Under the pieces are notes generated by a model. It did no database searches and had not been told where the DNA came from. It saw nothing but the letters and a program-made list of their open reading frames with translations. The position numbers and the translations under genes were made by a program. From the NCBI GenBank assembly GCA_949295645.1, contig CASFLY010000104.1:1-60259 (forward strand): a stretch of DNA of 60,259 bases, given 5' to 3'. Below are positions 34,980 to 44,082 of this stretch, one piece after another. Position 1 is the first letter of the stretch, and every line of letters begins with the position of its first letter. The DNA is from an uncultured Bacteroidales bacterium. GTDB lineage: Bacteria > Bacteroidota > Bacteroidia > Bacteroidales > UBA932.

Positions 34980-35096
34980 TTCGCCGGAACGGGCAGTCTG
35001 CTGCGTTGCGGGCGGATTCTGACTTGGTCATTTACGAAAGTAAACTCCCGGCGTCCTCACCCTGGCGGCCTTGCATCCTGCCCGTTCTGACGAATC
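34978..35096. repeat. Structured intergenic repeat, copy B
   Basis: Outer 19-bp stem of 34978-34996 with 35078-35096 (one mismatch, one G-T). Inner hairpin TTTAC (35031-35035), loop GAAA, GTAAA (35040-35044). The 5' arm begins in the stop codon region of the preceding gene. Closely similar to copy A inside, unlike it at both ends. Confidence 0.8.
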
Positions 35097-35100
35097 AGTC

Positions 35101-35249
35101 GTCCCGAAGTGCGGGATAAGGCAGTCTGCTGCGTTGCGGCGGGTTCGGGGAATGTCATCCCGAGCGTAGTCGAGGGATCTGACGAAAGGCTACGGAATCC
35201 GGAACGGGAAAATCTGTATGGGAAAAGGGGCTGCGTTGCGGGCGGGATG
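35101..35249. repeat. Fragments of structured repeat plus REP-like element
   Basis: A partial 5' half of the copy A/B/C family lies at about 35120-35148 (GGCAGTCTGCTGCGTTGCGG) and is cut off near a GTCATCCCGAGCG element (35154-35183). A second scrap, GGCTGCGTTGCGGGCGGGATG, is at 35229-35249, just before the next gene's stop. No gene is seen here. Confidence 0.7.
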
Positions 35250-36005
35250 TCAGAGGCGCGATTCCATAATATTCCGGGCCAGGGAGTTGGCGCAGATGAA
35301 TGTGCGGAGTTCCGTGCAGGAGGTGTCGAAAATCGAATGGCGGTCGCCCTGCCATAACATCCTGCCCTGATGGAGGAAACCGATATTGTCCCCTATTTCC
35401 AGAATGGAATTCATATCATGGGTATTGATGATGGTAGTCATCCCGAACTCCCGGGTCAGTCCGTGTATCAGCTTGTCTATCAGAATGGATGTTTCCGGAT
35501 CGAGACCGGAATTAGGCTCGTCGCAGATAAGGTATTTCGGATTCAAGGCTATGGCTCTGGCTATCCCCACCCTTTTCTGCATTCCTCCGCTCAGCTCTCC
35601 CGGATATTTTTTCTCATTGCCCTGCACGTTTACCCTTTCAAGACAGTATTTCGCCCTCTTTATCTTTTCCTTCCGCGTCCAGTCGGTGAAAAAATCCATC
35701 GGGAACATCACGTTTTCTATTACGGTCGCGAAATCGAAAAGGGCGCTGTTCTGGAACAGGACGCCTATGTGCTGGCGGAAATGCTTTTTCTCCGCATACG
35801 GAAGGGCCGAGATATCCTGCCCGTTGAACGTAACCGTGCCGCTGTCCGGCTCCATCAGCCCTATGATGGTCTTCAGAAGAACGGTTTTTCCCGAACCGCT
35901 TGCCCCGATTATCATATTGCACACGCCCTGCTTGTACTCTATCGAGATATCCTTCAGGACGTGGACGTCGCCGAAACTCTTGTAAAGATGTTCTATCTTG
36001 ATCAT
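35250..36005 (-). CDS. MlaF-like ABC transporter ATP-binding protein
   Basis: 251 residues. Complete ATPase: Walker A GASGSGKT, signature LSGGMQKRVGIARA, Walker B YLICDEPNSGLDP. The sequence around the signature is that of the MlaF family, which with MlaE moves phospholipids between inner and outer membranes. It follows the permease gene with only 7 nt between them. No MlaD-like substrate-binding gene follows here. Confidence 0.9.
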   Translation of the reverse strand: MIKIEHLYKSFGDVHVLKDISIEYKQGVCNMIIGASGSGKTVLLKTIIGLMEPDSGTVTFNGQDISALPYAEKKHFRQHIGVLFQNSALFDFATVIENVMFPMDFFTDWTRKEKIKRAKYCLERVNVQGNEKKYPGELSGGMQKRVGIARAIALNPKYLICDEPNSGLDPETSILIDKLIHGLTREFGMTTIINTHDMNSILEIGDNIGFLHQGRMLWQGDRHSIFDTSCTELRTFICANSLARNIMESRL

Positions 36006-36012
36006 GTCGGAA

Positions 36013-36759
36013 TCAGTAAAGCATCAGCTGCGTGATGATCAGGTCAAACATAAGGATGAGGATGCAGGAAACCACTATGGACTTCGTGCTGGAACGGCCT
36101 ACTCCCAAGGCTCCGCCGCAAGCATAATAGCCCTTGAAAGCGGAAATCGTGGATATCATAAACGAGAAGAAAGCCATTTTGAAGCAACTGTAGAACACAT
36201 AGTACTCCGAAAAGTAATATTTCAGGCCGGCGGCATATTTCGCTGCCGGTATGATGGCCGTGATCTCCACCACGACCCAGCCTCCGAGCAGGCCGAGAAA
36301 AAAGCTCAGCAGGACAAGAAGCGGACTTAGGACCGTGACGGACAGGACTTTGGGCAGAACGAGGAAAGACGCCGAATTCACCCCCATCATTTCTATAGCG
36401 TCGATCTGGTCGGAGATGCGCATGCTTCCCAGCTCGGAAGCGATGTTGGAGCCTATTTTCCCCGCCAGAATCAGGGCGACCATAGTGGAACAGAACTCGA
36501 GGATGAGGCTTTCCCTTACCATATAGCCGACAAGCATCCTGTCCAGGAAAGGATTGTTCATATTGGACGCCGTCTGGATCACAAGCACTCCCCCGATGAA
36601 CAGCGATATCACAGACACCAGCACCACCGAGGAAACTATCAGCTTGTCGGCCTCGAGGATGAACTGTTTCCAGAATATTTTCCATTTTTCAGGCTTCTTG
36701 AACACTATCCTGAGAAAAAGGAAATACCGGCCAGTTTCTATGAGAAAATTCTTCAGCAT
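36013..36759 (-). CDS. MlaE-like ABC transporter permease
   Basis: 248 residues from ATG 36759 (the longer frame would use a TTG). Five or so transmembrane segments; the MlaE signature is plain: SLILEFCSTMVALILAGKIGSNIASELGSMRISDQIDAIEMMGV. Partner of the ATPase just downstream. Maintains outer-membrane lipid asymmetry in relatives. Confidence 0.9.
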   Translation of the reverse strand: MLKNFLIETGRYFLFLRIVFKKPEKWKIFWKQFILEADKLIVSSVVLVSVISLFIGGVLVIQTASNMNNPFLDRMLVGYMVRESLILEFCSTMVALILAGKIGSNIASELGSMRISDQIDAIEMMGVNSASFLVLPKVLSVTVLSPLLVLLSFFLGLLGGWVVVEITAIIPAAKYAAGLKYYFSEYYVFYSCFKMAFFSFMISTISAFKGYYACGGALGVGRSSTKSIVVSCILILMFDLIITQLMLY

Positions 36760-36913
36760 CGTTCTCCATAAGAAAATCCTCTCCAAAATTAGAACTTTTG
36801 GAAGATTTCGAAAGAGTTTTCGGCTTTTATGACCGGTTTTTTCTCTTTTTTGACATCATTTTTCTTTTTTTGGCGTTTTTTTCTTTCTCTTTCGCCCAAA
36901 TTCAAGGCAAAAA

Positions 36914-38458
36914 ATGCTTACAAATGTTTCAAGTGCGAAATGTATCGGCATCAAGGCCGTGCCGGTCAACGTCGAAGTGAATATCTCCTCCGGGCTCGGG
37001 ATCCATCTGGTAGGGCTCGCCGATGCGGCCGTAAAGGAAAGCCTGCTCAGGACGATTACCGCCCTGCAGTCTGTCGGATTCAGGATTCCGGGAAAGAAAA
37101 TAGTGATAAACCTGGCTCCGGCCGATATGCACAAAAAGGGCAGCGGATACGACTTGCCGATAGCATTGGGGATAATAGCGTCTTCCGGTCAGAAAGAACT
37201 TCCCGGGATAGGGAAGTACCTGATAATGGGAGAGCTGGGCCTCGACGCTTCCGTACGGGACACTCCCGGCGCCCTGCCGGTCGTGGAACTGGCCCGCGAT
37301 GCGGGGTATGCAGGATGTATCCTCCCGGCGGGTTCGGCGATGGAGGCTGTGGAATACACTGCGGAATGCAGGATATACGGGGCGGGCTCCCTTGAAGATG
37401 TCATCAGGATACTTGAAGAGAAGGAAGACTGCTCCGGACTGCTGGCACGGAATCCGGGCAGGACTTCGTACAGTCCCGATCCCGCAGGAAACGGGATTAT
37501 GGACTTCGCGGATATTTTCGGGCAGGAAGGAGCGAAACGTGGGATGGAAATTGCAGCCGCCGGAGGACACAATGTGCTGCTTATCGGACCTCCTGGCTCC
37601 GGGAAAAGTTCATTGGCGAAGGCGTTGGCGGGGATCCTGCCTCCGATGAGCATAGAGGAAGCCGTCGAGACCAGCAAAATCTATTCTGTGGCCGGCAAAG
37701 GGGATTCAAGATGCGGGCTGATCCGCGTAAGGCCGTTCAGGGCCCCGCATTACAGTTCCTCGGTCTCGGCGATAATAGGGGGAGGCTCCGGCAATATTAT
37801 GCCCGGGGAAATTTCCCTGGCCCACAACGGAGTGCTGTTTGCCGATGAATTCTGCGAAGCTCCCAAAAAGGTCATAGAAGCACTCAGGGCTCCGATAGAA
37901 GACAGGAAAGTGACAATCTCCAGGCTGCGGAACAAGGTAGAGTACCCGGCATCGTTCATGCTGGTGGCCGCTACGAATCCATGCCCTTGCGGATACTATG
38001 GAGTCGGCCACAGGTGCACCTGCACTCCAGGAAGGCGTGCGGCGTATCTTTCCAGGCTTTCCGGACCGATTATGGACCGGATCGACATCCACCTGTGGAC
38101 AAATCCGGTGGAGGCATCGAAGCTTGTATGCAGGAAAAAGGAAGAATCCTCGGCAGAAGTGGCTGCAAGGGTGCTCCGGGCCAGGGATATCCAGGAGGAA
38201 CGTTTCAGGAATGAAAACATTCATACGAACGCCGAAATGTCCGGGAGGCTTACAGAAATGCACTGCAGGACAGACAGGGACGGAGGCGCATTCCTCGAAA
38301 AACTGATCGACAAGGAAAACCTGTCCGCGAGGGCATACAGCAGGATTCTGAAAGTGGCGCGAACGATAGCCGACCTGGCCGGAGAAAAGGAAATCGGGCT
38401 GGGGCATCTGGCGGAAGCATCCCGCTACCGTCTTCTGGACAGACGCGATCTGTTCTGA
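36914..38458 (+). CDS. YifB/ComM-family Mg-chelatase-like AAA ATPase
   Basis: 514 residues. The N-terminal domain (about 20-130) has VNISSGLGIHLVGLADAAVKESLLR; the AAA domain has Walker A GPPGSGKS (225-232) and RPFRAPHYSSS. Walker B reads HNGVLFADEFCEA, with the acidic DE kept. A cysteine pair region (CPCGYYG, CTCTPG) follows. ComM homologues drive branch migration of DNA during natural transformation; others are unstudied. Confidence 0.9.
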   Translation: MLTNVSSAKCIGIKAVPVNVEVNISSGLGIHLVGLADAAVKESLLRTITALQSVGFRIPGKKIVINLAPADMHKKGSGYDLPIALGIIASSGQKELPGIGKYLIMGELGLDASVRDTPGALPVVELARDAGYAGCILPAGSAMEAVEYTAECRIYGAGSLEDVIRILEEKEDCSGLLARNPGRTSYSPDPAGNGIMDFADIFGQEGAKRGMEIAAAGGHNVLLIGPPGSGKSSLAKALAGILPPMSIEEAVETSKIYSVAGKGDSRCGLIRVRPFRAPHYSSSVSAIIGGGSGNIMPGEISLAHNGVLFADEFCEAPKKVIEALRAPIEDRKVTISRLRNKVEYPASFMLVAATNPCPCGYYGVGHRCTCTPGRRAAYLSRLSGPIMDRIDIHLWTNPVEASKLVCRKKEESSAEVAARVLRARDIQEERFRNENIHTNAEMSGRLTEMHCRTDRDGGAFLEKLIDKENLSARAYSRILKVARTIADLAGEKEIGLGHLAEASRYRLLDRRDLF

Positions 38459-38611
38459 CACCGTGTCCTGTCCGGGCCCTGTCGGAACGGACTGCGGAGA
38501 GAGCGTTGTATATGCAAAAAGCCGGAGTCACTTAATCGACTCTGACCGATGTGGAATTTTCCAGGGCTTTTATGTATATTAGCGCCTGAAATTTTACGGG
38601 AATTGAAGGAT

Positions 38612-39031
38612 ATGAAAAACGAGATAATCATAAAGGATCTTGACGATCTGGACAGGGCCGCTGAAGAGTTCCTGCAGAAAATAGGAGACAACAGGATAAT
38701 AGCGTTCTACGCGCCGATGGGGGCGGGCAAGACGACATTCACGACGGCACTCTGCCACAGGCTCGGTGTCGGAGACGCGGTATGCTCTCCGACCTTCACC
38801 ATTGTCAATGAATATCTTTCTGCTGACGGCGAGCCTGTCTACCATTTTGATTTCTATCGCATAAACAAACTTTCCGAAGCCGTAGACATCGGATTCTACG
38901 ACTACATCGACAGCGGCTGCCTGTGCCTTATCGAATGGCCCGAAAACATAGACGGGCTGCTTCCTTCCGACACCCTGAAAGTCCATATCAGGGTCAATCC
39001 GGATTTCTCCCGCACACTGACCTGGGACTGA
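38612..39031 (+). CDS. tsaE: tRNA threonylcarbamoyladenosine biosynthesis ATPase TsaE
   Basis: 139 residues from ATG 38612 (a longer frame adds 21 residues that do not fit the family). Walker A APMGAGKTT (34-42), SPTFTIVNEY, and HFDFYRINKLSEA plus CLIEWPENI are TsaE signatures. TsaE, with TsaB and TsaD, makes the t6A modification of ANN-decoding tRNAs. Convergent with the next gene, 14 nt apart. Confidence 0.93.
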   Translation: MKNEIIIKDLDDLDRAAEEFLQKIGDNRIIAFYAPMGAGKTTFTTALCHRLGVGDAVCSPTFTIVNEYLSADGEPVYHFDFYRINKLSEAVDIGFYDYIDSGCLCLIEWPENIDGLLPSDTLKVHIRVNPDFSRTLTWD

Positions 39032-39045
39032 CGTCGGGACAGGAC

Positions 39046-40287
39046 TCATTCCTCGACGCCGATGGAAAAGAGATAGCCGTTCAATCCGGAAAGAGTGATG
39101 AGCCGGCCGTCGATGACATAGACAGGCGGCGATGCCGGAGAGACAGGAAGCAGGAAGATGCAATAGTGGCCGCCGGAAATACGTGCGTGGTCGGCAGACA
39201 GGAAAACATACCCTGCCGGAAGGTCGGTGTATTCTCCGTTCAGGTAAAAAACCGGAACAGAATCCTGACGATGACCTATGGCAAGAAGGTCTTCCCCGTC
39301 CGGATAGCAGGCGATAAAATCCACTCCCGGCTCAAACATACGGAAAACCGACCATGATTTCCAGAGGAGGGTAACGGTATTGCCGGAAGCATCCGTAACC
39401 TTCCCCATCGCATAAATCCCGGAATCTCCGGCAAAAAACCCGTCCAGCGACTTGAGGGCTGCTCCTTCAGGAATCTCCAGAGGAAGGCTTTCGCCGTCCA
39501 AGGCAAGATATGCAGTACCGGAAGCATCCCGGTACAGGAGATACAACGAACTGCGGAACAGCCGGAAATCGATGACTTCCGATTCAGGAACGGGGATATG
39601 CACCCTGAGGTCCTGACCGTTCTGCCAGATGTAATATCCGTTCCCGATTCCGAGATAGTCATCGGCATAGACCTTATAGCAGAATGTCGGAAATCCTCCG
39701 TCCGAATACAGGCCGGAGACCGGGATGCCCGTACCGGAAGATGCGGCCGGGACCCCGTCTATCCGGTAGCTCCAGCCGGTTCCGTCGCGGGGGATGCTGA
39801 GAGTATGGACATGGCCGCCGGACAGAAGGAGGCTTGTCACCATCTCGCATCCGGCAAAGCGGAACAATTCCTGGCCGTCTTCCCTGACAACGGTTTCGTC
39901 GGATGTAGAATAATCGGAATAAATATGTCCTCCCGCGCAGCGGGACATGTCACCGTCGGAAGCTATACCGTAGTCGTAGCCTGCGTTGAACTCCAGAATG
40001 CGCTCTTCTCCGTTCATCAGGAATATCCGGCAGTCGACAGTACCGTACCCGGTATCCCTGCGCCAGTCATAACCGGCAGGGAACTCCGCACCGGCCACAT
40101 AAAAGGACGGGGCCGACGGATCGTCCGGGGAAAGGTCGCCTTCATCCGTGGCTCCGGTAGCAGGGCCTGCATCTTCCGTCTCCACGTAAGTGCCGCTGCA
40201 CCAGGGACAGCTGCATAATTTCCGGCAGGAAACCGTGCCGGCTACAATGAAAACAGATGCGCAGAAAAAGAAAAACAGTCGCCTCAT
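39046..40287 (-). CDS. Hypothetical lipoprotein
   Basis: 413 residues. Leader ends at Cys21 (AGTVSC) and is followed by CSCPWC, an extra cluster of cysteines. The rest is beta-rich with irregular repeats of about 45 residues (e.g. DFRLFRSSLYLLYRDASG, GIYAMGKVTDASGN, FIACYPDGEDLLAIG), which could form a propeller-like fold. No family recognised. No gene is close enough on its strand to suggest an operon. Confidence 0.6.
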   Translation of the reverse strand: MRRLFFFFCASVFIVAGTVSCRKLCSCPWCSGTYVETEDAGPATGATDEGDLSPDDPSAPSFYVAGAEFPAGYDWRRDTGYGTVDCRIFLMNGEERILEFNAGYDYGIASDGDMSRCAGGHIYSDYSTSDETVVREDGQELFRFAGCEMVTSLLLSGGHVHTLSIPRDGTGWSYRIDGVPAASSGTGIPVSGLYSDGGFPTFCYKVYADDYLGIGNGYYIWQNGQDLRVHIPVPESEVIDFRLFRSSLYLLYRDASGTAYLALDGESLPLEIPEGAALKSLDGFFAGDSGIYAMGKVTDASGNTVTLLWKSWSVFRMFEPGVDFIACYPDGEDLLAIGHRQDSVPVFYLNGEYTDLPAGYVFLSADHARISGGHYCIFLLPVSPASPPVYVIDGRLITLSGLNGYLFSIGVEE

Positions 40288-40516
40288 ATCTTTTTTCGGG
40301 CAAAGAAAAGAAATGAAAGCCGTGCCGCGAAATATTACACCCCGTAATACGGCATTCCGCCACAGTTTTCTCTTTTTTGATGTTTTTTCTTTTTTTAGCG
40401 GTCCGGAACGGTTTACGAGAATGTCCGGCGGACATTCGAGAGTGAGCAGGGGGCGCTACAGCGACTGGGGTTTAAGACATCTGGATTTCGAAGAAATCCG
40501 TAACGACGGTTCCGGC

Positions 40517-41371
40517 CTATTTCCTGTAAACGGCGAAAAAGGCGGAACCGCTGCCCGACATGGACGCATAGACGGCCTCCGTGTCGTAAAGCGAGCGTTT
40601 CACATCGGCAAGGAGGGGGTATTTTCTGAACACCGTAGTTTCAAACGCATTGACGATGCAGTCTTTCCACTGCTCGACAGGAAGGGAAAGGCGGGAAAGG
40701 AGAGGCGTGTCCGGAACGCTCGGGACTATCCCCTTGTAGGCATCAGCCGTGGAGACCGCCACTCCTTCCGGAACGACAACCTTTATCTCGAACCTGTCAT
40801 AAAAGTCCTCCGGAAGTTCATACTCCGACAAGATCTCTCCCCTGCCCTGCCCGGACATAGGGCGGTCGTAAAGGAAAAACGCACAGTCGCTGCCGAGCCG
40901 GGCCGCATATCCGGCCAAAGCCTCCCGGTCAAGATCCAGCCCGAAAATGTCATCCAGCATCTTCAGGGCAAAGGCGGCATCGGAAGAACCGCCTCCGAGC
41001 CCGGCCCCTACCGGGGATGTCTTTTCCAGGAATATTTTCACTGGGCCAAGAGGAAAATCCTCTTCGAGAAGCCTGTAGGCCCGCACGGTCAGGTCATCCA
41101 AAGGATTCCAGTCCACGCCGTCCGCCCTGGCTATGGTCATCATCACTTTGGCATCGTCGGAAACAGCCTGGACTATCTGCCCTTCGGAAGCCCTGTATCT
41201 GGCCTGCAGGGACAGCACGGTCGAACTTCCGGCATCGGCTTCCACGATTTCGAGCGTGTCGGAAATCCCGTGATACGGGATGAATACGGTATCTATGTCA
41301 TGGAAGCCGTCGTCCCGTTTGCGCAGGACGTCCAGGCCGAGATTTATCTTTACAAAAGGATGTGCGATCAT
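40517..41371 (-). CDS. ispE: 4-diphosphocytidyl-2-C-methyl-D-erythritol kinase
   Basis: 284 residues. GHMP kinase that phosphorylates CDP-methylerythritol in the non-mevalonate isoprenoid pathway. Signatures: N-terminal FVKINLGLDVL...DGFHDIDTVF, the ATP-binding loop SPVGAGLGGGSSDAAF (about 95-120), and C-terminal MSGSGSAFFAVY. It is the last gene of the suf run, 46 nt after sufD; sufS, which often follows sufD, is absent. Confidence 0.95.
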   Translation of the reverse strand: MIAHPFVKINLGLDVLRKRDDGFHDIDTVFIPYHGISDTLEIVEADAGSSTVLSLQARYRASEGQIVQAVSDDAKVMMTIARADGVDWNPLDDLTVRAYRLLEEDFPLGPVKIFLEKTSPVGAGLGGGSSDAAFALKMLDDIFGLDLDREALAGYAARLGSDCAFFLYDRPMSGQGRGEILSEYELPEDFYDRFEIKVVVPEGVAVSTADAYKGIVPSVPDTPLLSRLSLPVEQWKDCIVNAFETTVFRKYPLLADVKRSLYDTEAVYASMSGSGSAFFAVYRK

Positions 41372-41417
41372 TTCCGAAACTAACTATCGATTGAAGCGGA
41401 TTGCCGGCTGGAAAATG

Positions 41418-42137
41418 CTACCGAGTTATGAACGAGGCTCTTATCGTATGCTCTATAAATGTTTCAAGGTTTTCCTTTTCCCCGCATTCGGGGAAAATCT
41501 CCAGAACCGGAGACACGAAAGACAGCATCTGAAGCACCCTCGCCTCCTGCTCCGGGATGCCCCTCGATCTCATATAGAACTGCTCGTTTTCGTCCAGCCT
41601 GCCTATTGTCGCACCGTGGGAGCACTTCACATCGTCGGCGTAGATTTCAAGTTGGGGACGGGTATCGACCCTCGCATCGTCTGAAAGCAGCAGGCTGTGG
41701 TTTTCCTGGCAGGCTTCGGTTTTCTGCGCATCGGGTTCGACGATGATTCTGCCGTAAAAATCAGTTTTAGAAGCCCCGGAAACTATCCCTTTGAACATCT
41801 GCCGTGAGCAGCAGTGCGGGACGCGGTGGAACACCTCGACTCCGATGCCGGTCTTTTCGGCTTCAGGGCAGAGGTACAGGCCGCTTAAACGGCAGTCCGA
41901 GCCCTCGCCGGCAAGGTCGAGCCGGAAATCGAGGCGGGAGTCGGTCCCGGGCAATATCAGAGCGACTATTTCAGCCGAAGCACCGGTTTCAAAGGTCAGG
42001 CCGAGGCTGAAATCATTGTCCGTCAGGACAGTAAAATCGGATATGCGGTCTCCGAACGGGAAGCCGGAGCTGCCGCCTGCGGACACGAGCAGGAGTTTAA
42101 GGGTACTTCCGGAGGGGATATTTATGGTTTTGGTCAT
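41418..42137 (-). CDS. sufD: Fe-S cluster assembly protein SufD, short form
   Basis: 239 residues against about 430-450 for typical SufD. Only the C-terminal beta-helix core is there: VEPDAQKTEACQENHSLLLSD, ARVDTRPQLEIYADDVKCSHGATIG and FYMRSRGIPEQEARVLQML, the family's best-conserved part. The N-terminal helical domain is missing. SufB, SufC and SufD form the scaffold complex for Fe-S assembly. A repeat-rich spacer (42138-42371) separates it from sufC and could have replaced the 5' part. Confidence 0.87.
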   Translation of the reverse strand: MTKTINIPSGSTLKLLLVSAGGSSGFPFGDRISDFTVLTDNDFSLGLTFETGASAEIVALILPGTDSRLDFRLDLAGEGSDCRLSGLYLCPEAEKTGIGVEVFHRVPHCCSRQMFKGIVSGASKTDFYGRIIVEPDAQKTEACQENHSLLLSDDARVDTRPQLEIYADDVKCSHGATIGRLDENEQFYMRSRGIPEQEARVLQMLSFVSPVLEIFPECGEKENLETFIEHTIRASFITR

Positions 42138-42151
42138 GGTTTTTTATTGTT

Positions 42152-42371
42152 TGCGGGGCTCCCGATTCGCTTGCTATTGATGCGGGGCTCCCGATTCGTC
42201 TGTTATTGGTCAGATCTCTCGACTCGCCTGCGGCTTCGCTCGAGATGACAATCGGGAAGGTCGCTCGAGATGACAATCGGGAAAGTTGCTCTGCCGGCTG
42301 CAGGGAGTGCGCTTGAATGGCTGCAGGGAGTGTTGCGTGGCTGACGGGCACGGGATTAAGGGATGCGACCG
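42152..42371. repeat. Repeat-rich spacer between sufC and sufD
   Basis: TGCGGGGCTCCCGATTCG repeats at 42152 and 42181 (29-bp period). A REP-like element (42211-42249) is followed by a partial second one (about 42262-42274), and GGCTGCAGGGAGTG occurs twice (about 42297 and 42319). No gene or coding remnant is seen. Confidence 0.7.
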
Positions 42372-43148
42372 TCAGCTAATGCTGTCGTAACCTTTCTCTT
42401 CAATCAGTGTGACGAGCTCTCTGCCTGCAGTGCGCACGATGCGACCGTCCTTAAGTACATGCACGATGTCGGGAACGATATAGTCCAAAAGCCTCTGATA
42501 ATGCGTGATGACGATGACCGCCTTTTCCGGAGTCTTCAGGGTGTTCACCCCTTCCGCCACGATTCTGAGCGCGTCCACGTCAAGCCCGCTGTCCGTCTCG
42601 TCCAAAATCGACAGTACCGGGTCGAGCATCGCCATCTGAAAGACCTCGTTGCGCTTTTTCTCGCCGCCTGAGAAGCCGACATTCACCTCTCGCTTGGAAA
42701 ATTCCGGCTTCATCTGCACCAAAGCCATCTTTTCTTTCATCAGCTTCAGGAAAGCCGCGGCAGAAAGAGGTTCTTCTCCGAGGGCCTGGCGTTTGGAATT
42801 GACGGCTGTCCTGATGAAATTCGTGATGGATACGCCCGGTATTTCCACCGGGTACTGGAAAGACAGGAAAAGTCCGGCCCAGGCGCGTTCTTCAGGACTC
42901 ATTTTCAACAGGTCGCGTCCCATGAAGATAACGGAACCGTCAGTCACCGTGTACTGGGGTTTGCCGGCAAGGACAGAGGAAAGGGTGCTTTTCCCTGCGC
43001 CGTTAGGCCCCATGACCACGTGCGTCTCGCCTTTGCGGATCGTCAGATCCACGCCTTTCAGTATCTCCTTGTCTTCTACGCGAGCCCGGAGCCCTTTTAT
43101 TTCAAGAATTATATCCGTTTGCATTGTCGTAATATTATTCGTTTTCAT
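42372..43148 (-). CDS. sufC: Fe-S cluster assembly ATPase SufC
   Basis: 258 residues (ATG 43124, eight codons later, is also possible). ABC-type ATPase that powers SufBD. Walker [11 protein letters not shown], signature [13 protein letters not shown] and Walker [17 protein letters not shown] are the SufC versions. The order on this strand is sufB, pnuC, sufC, sufD, ispE; the presence of pnuC between sufB and sufC is unusual. Confidence 0.95.
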   Translation of the reverse strand: MKTNNITTMQTDIILEIKGLRARVEDKEILKGVDLTIRKGETHVVMGPNGAGKSTLSSVLAGKPQYTVTDGSVIFMGRDLLKMSPEERAWAGLFLSFQYPVEIPGVSITNFIRTAVNSKRQALGEEPLSAAAFLKLMKEKMALVQMKPEFSKREVNVGFSGGEKKRNEVFQMAMLDPVLSILDETDSGLDVDALRIVAEGVNTLKTPEKAVIVITHYQRLLDYIVPDIVHVLKDGRIVRTAGRELVTLIEEKGYDSIS

Positions 43149-43188
43149 TTGTTCTTTCTTCCTCTTCCGTCCGGAACGGAATCTGAAA

Positions 43189-43848
43189 TCAGGCCTTTTT
43201 CATATACAGGCGGTACCAGTTCCACAGGGAAATGATGCCGTTCAGCAGATACAGGCCGCAGACTATCGGCATAAATACGTGGCCGACAGAAATATGCAGC
43301 CACATCTGCGTGATGTTCACCAGAAGCCAGGCTACCCAGCAGTCCCATTTTTTCAGGGCGGAAAGGAACTGTGCGACAAGAATCAAAACGGTCACGCACG
43401 AGTCCAGATACGGAACCGGGTCGGCCGGAAAGACTCCTGCAAACCACCTGTTTCCCATAAGGCTGAGCAGCCAGCCCCACAGAGCGGCAAGAACCAGGAC
43501 GGAAAGTACCGCAATCCCCCTCTGCCGCCAGTCCAGCATACTGACTTTAAGGGCGGAATGGTCCTGGGAACTCTCTTCTTCCTTTTTCGGATGAGTCCAT
43601 CTGTAATGGCCGAGGATGTTGATTCCTAACGAAATGGGCTGAAGGATAAGGCTGGCGTAAAGATGCTTGTTCCAGAACATCAGGAAAAGAAGCGCAGTGT
43701 ACAGATAGCCTATCCAGAAGTTGTATTTGCTGTTCCTTCCCGCCAGAATGACGCAGGCCAGTCCGAAGACGGAGGTGACAAGGTCTATCAGCAGGACGGG
43801 GGTGTCGCCGCCGAGGGTGAAAAGGGTATGGTTCAGAATTTCATGCAT
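43189..43848 (-). CDS. pnuC: PnuC-family nicotinamide riboside/mononucleotide transporter
   Basis: 219 residues with about seven membrane helices. [30 protein letters not shown] and [21 protein letters not shown] carry the WxxW-type and Asn residues typical of PnuC, which takes up NAD precursors by facilitated diffusion. It is placed between sufB and sufC, with 40 nt to sufC and 234 nt of repeats to sufB. Confidence 0.88.
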   Translation of the reverse strand: MHEILNHTLFTLGGDTPVLLIDLVTSVFGLACVILAGRNSKYNFWIGYLYTALLFLMFWNKHLYASLILQPISLGINILGHYRWTHPKKEEESSQDHSALKVSMLDWRQRGIAVLSVLVLAALWGWLLSLMGNRWFAGVFPADPVPYLDSCVTVLILVAQFLSALKKWDCWVAWLLVNITQMWLHISVGHVFMPIVCGLYLLNGIISLWNWYRLYMKKA

Positions 43849-43870
43849 AAGTTGTAATTATTTTAATAAT

Positions 43871-43898
43871 AGATCTCTCGACTTCGCTCGAGATGACC
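43871..43898. repeat. REP-like element at the head of the 25-bp array
   Basis: AGATCTCTCGACTTCGCTCGAGATGACC, same GTCATCTCGAGCGAAGTCGAG family. The tandem array begins directly after it and appears to derive from it. Confidence 0.8.
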
Positions 43899-44049
43899 GG
43901 GGAGAGACGTCGTCCGAAATACCGGGGAGAGACGTTGCTCGAAGTACCGGGGAGAGACGTCGCTCGAAGTACCGGGGAGAAGCGTTGCTCGAAGTACCAG
44001 GGAGAGACGTCGCCCGAAATACCGGGAAGAGGCGTAGCTCGGGATGGCC
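43899..44049. repeat. 25-bp tandem repeat array, six units
   Basis: Units of GGGGAGAGACGTYGYTCGAARTACC start at 43899, 43924, 43949, 43974, 43999 and 44024 (the last 26 bp and degenerate). Units follow one another without spacers. Lies between sufB and pnuC. Confidence 0.9.
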
Positions 44050-44082
44050 GGGAAAGGAGGGCGCCCGAGACGACAGGGGGAA

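Noticed and set aside
43899-44049. CRISPR-like look of evenly spaced repeats
   Set aside because: Units are contiguous with no unique spacers, the period is 25 bp, and no cas gene is near. It is a plain tandem array.
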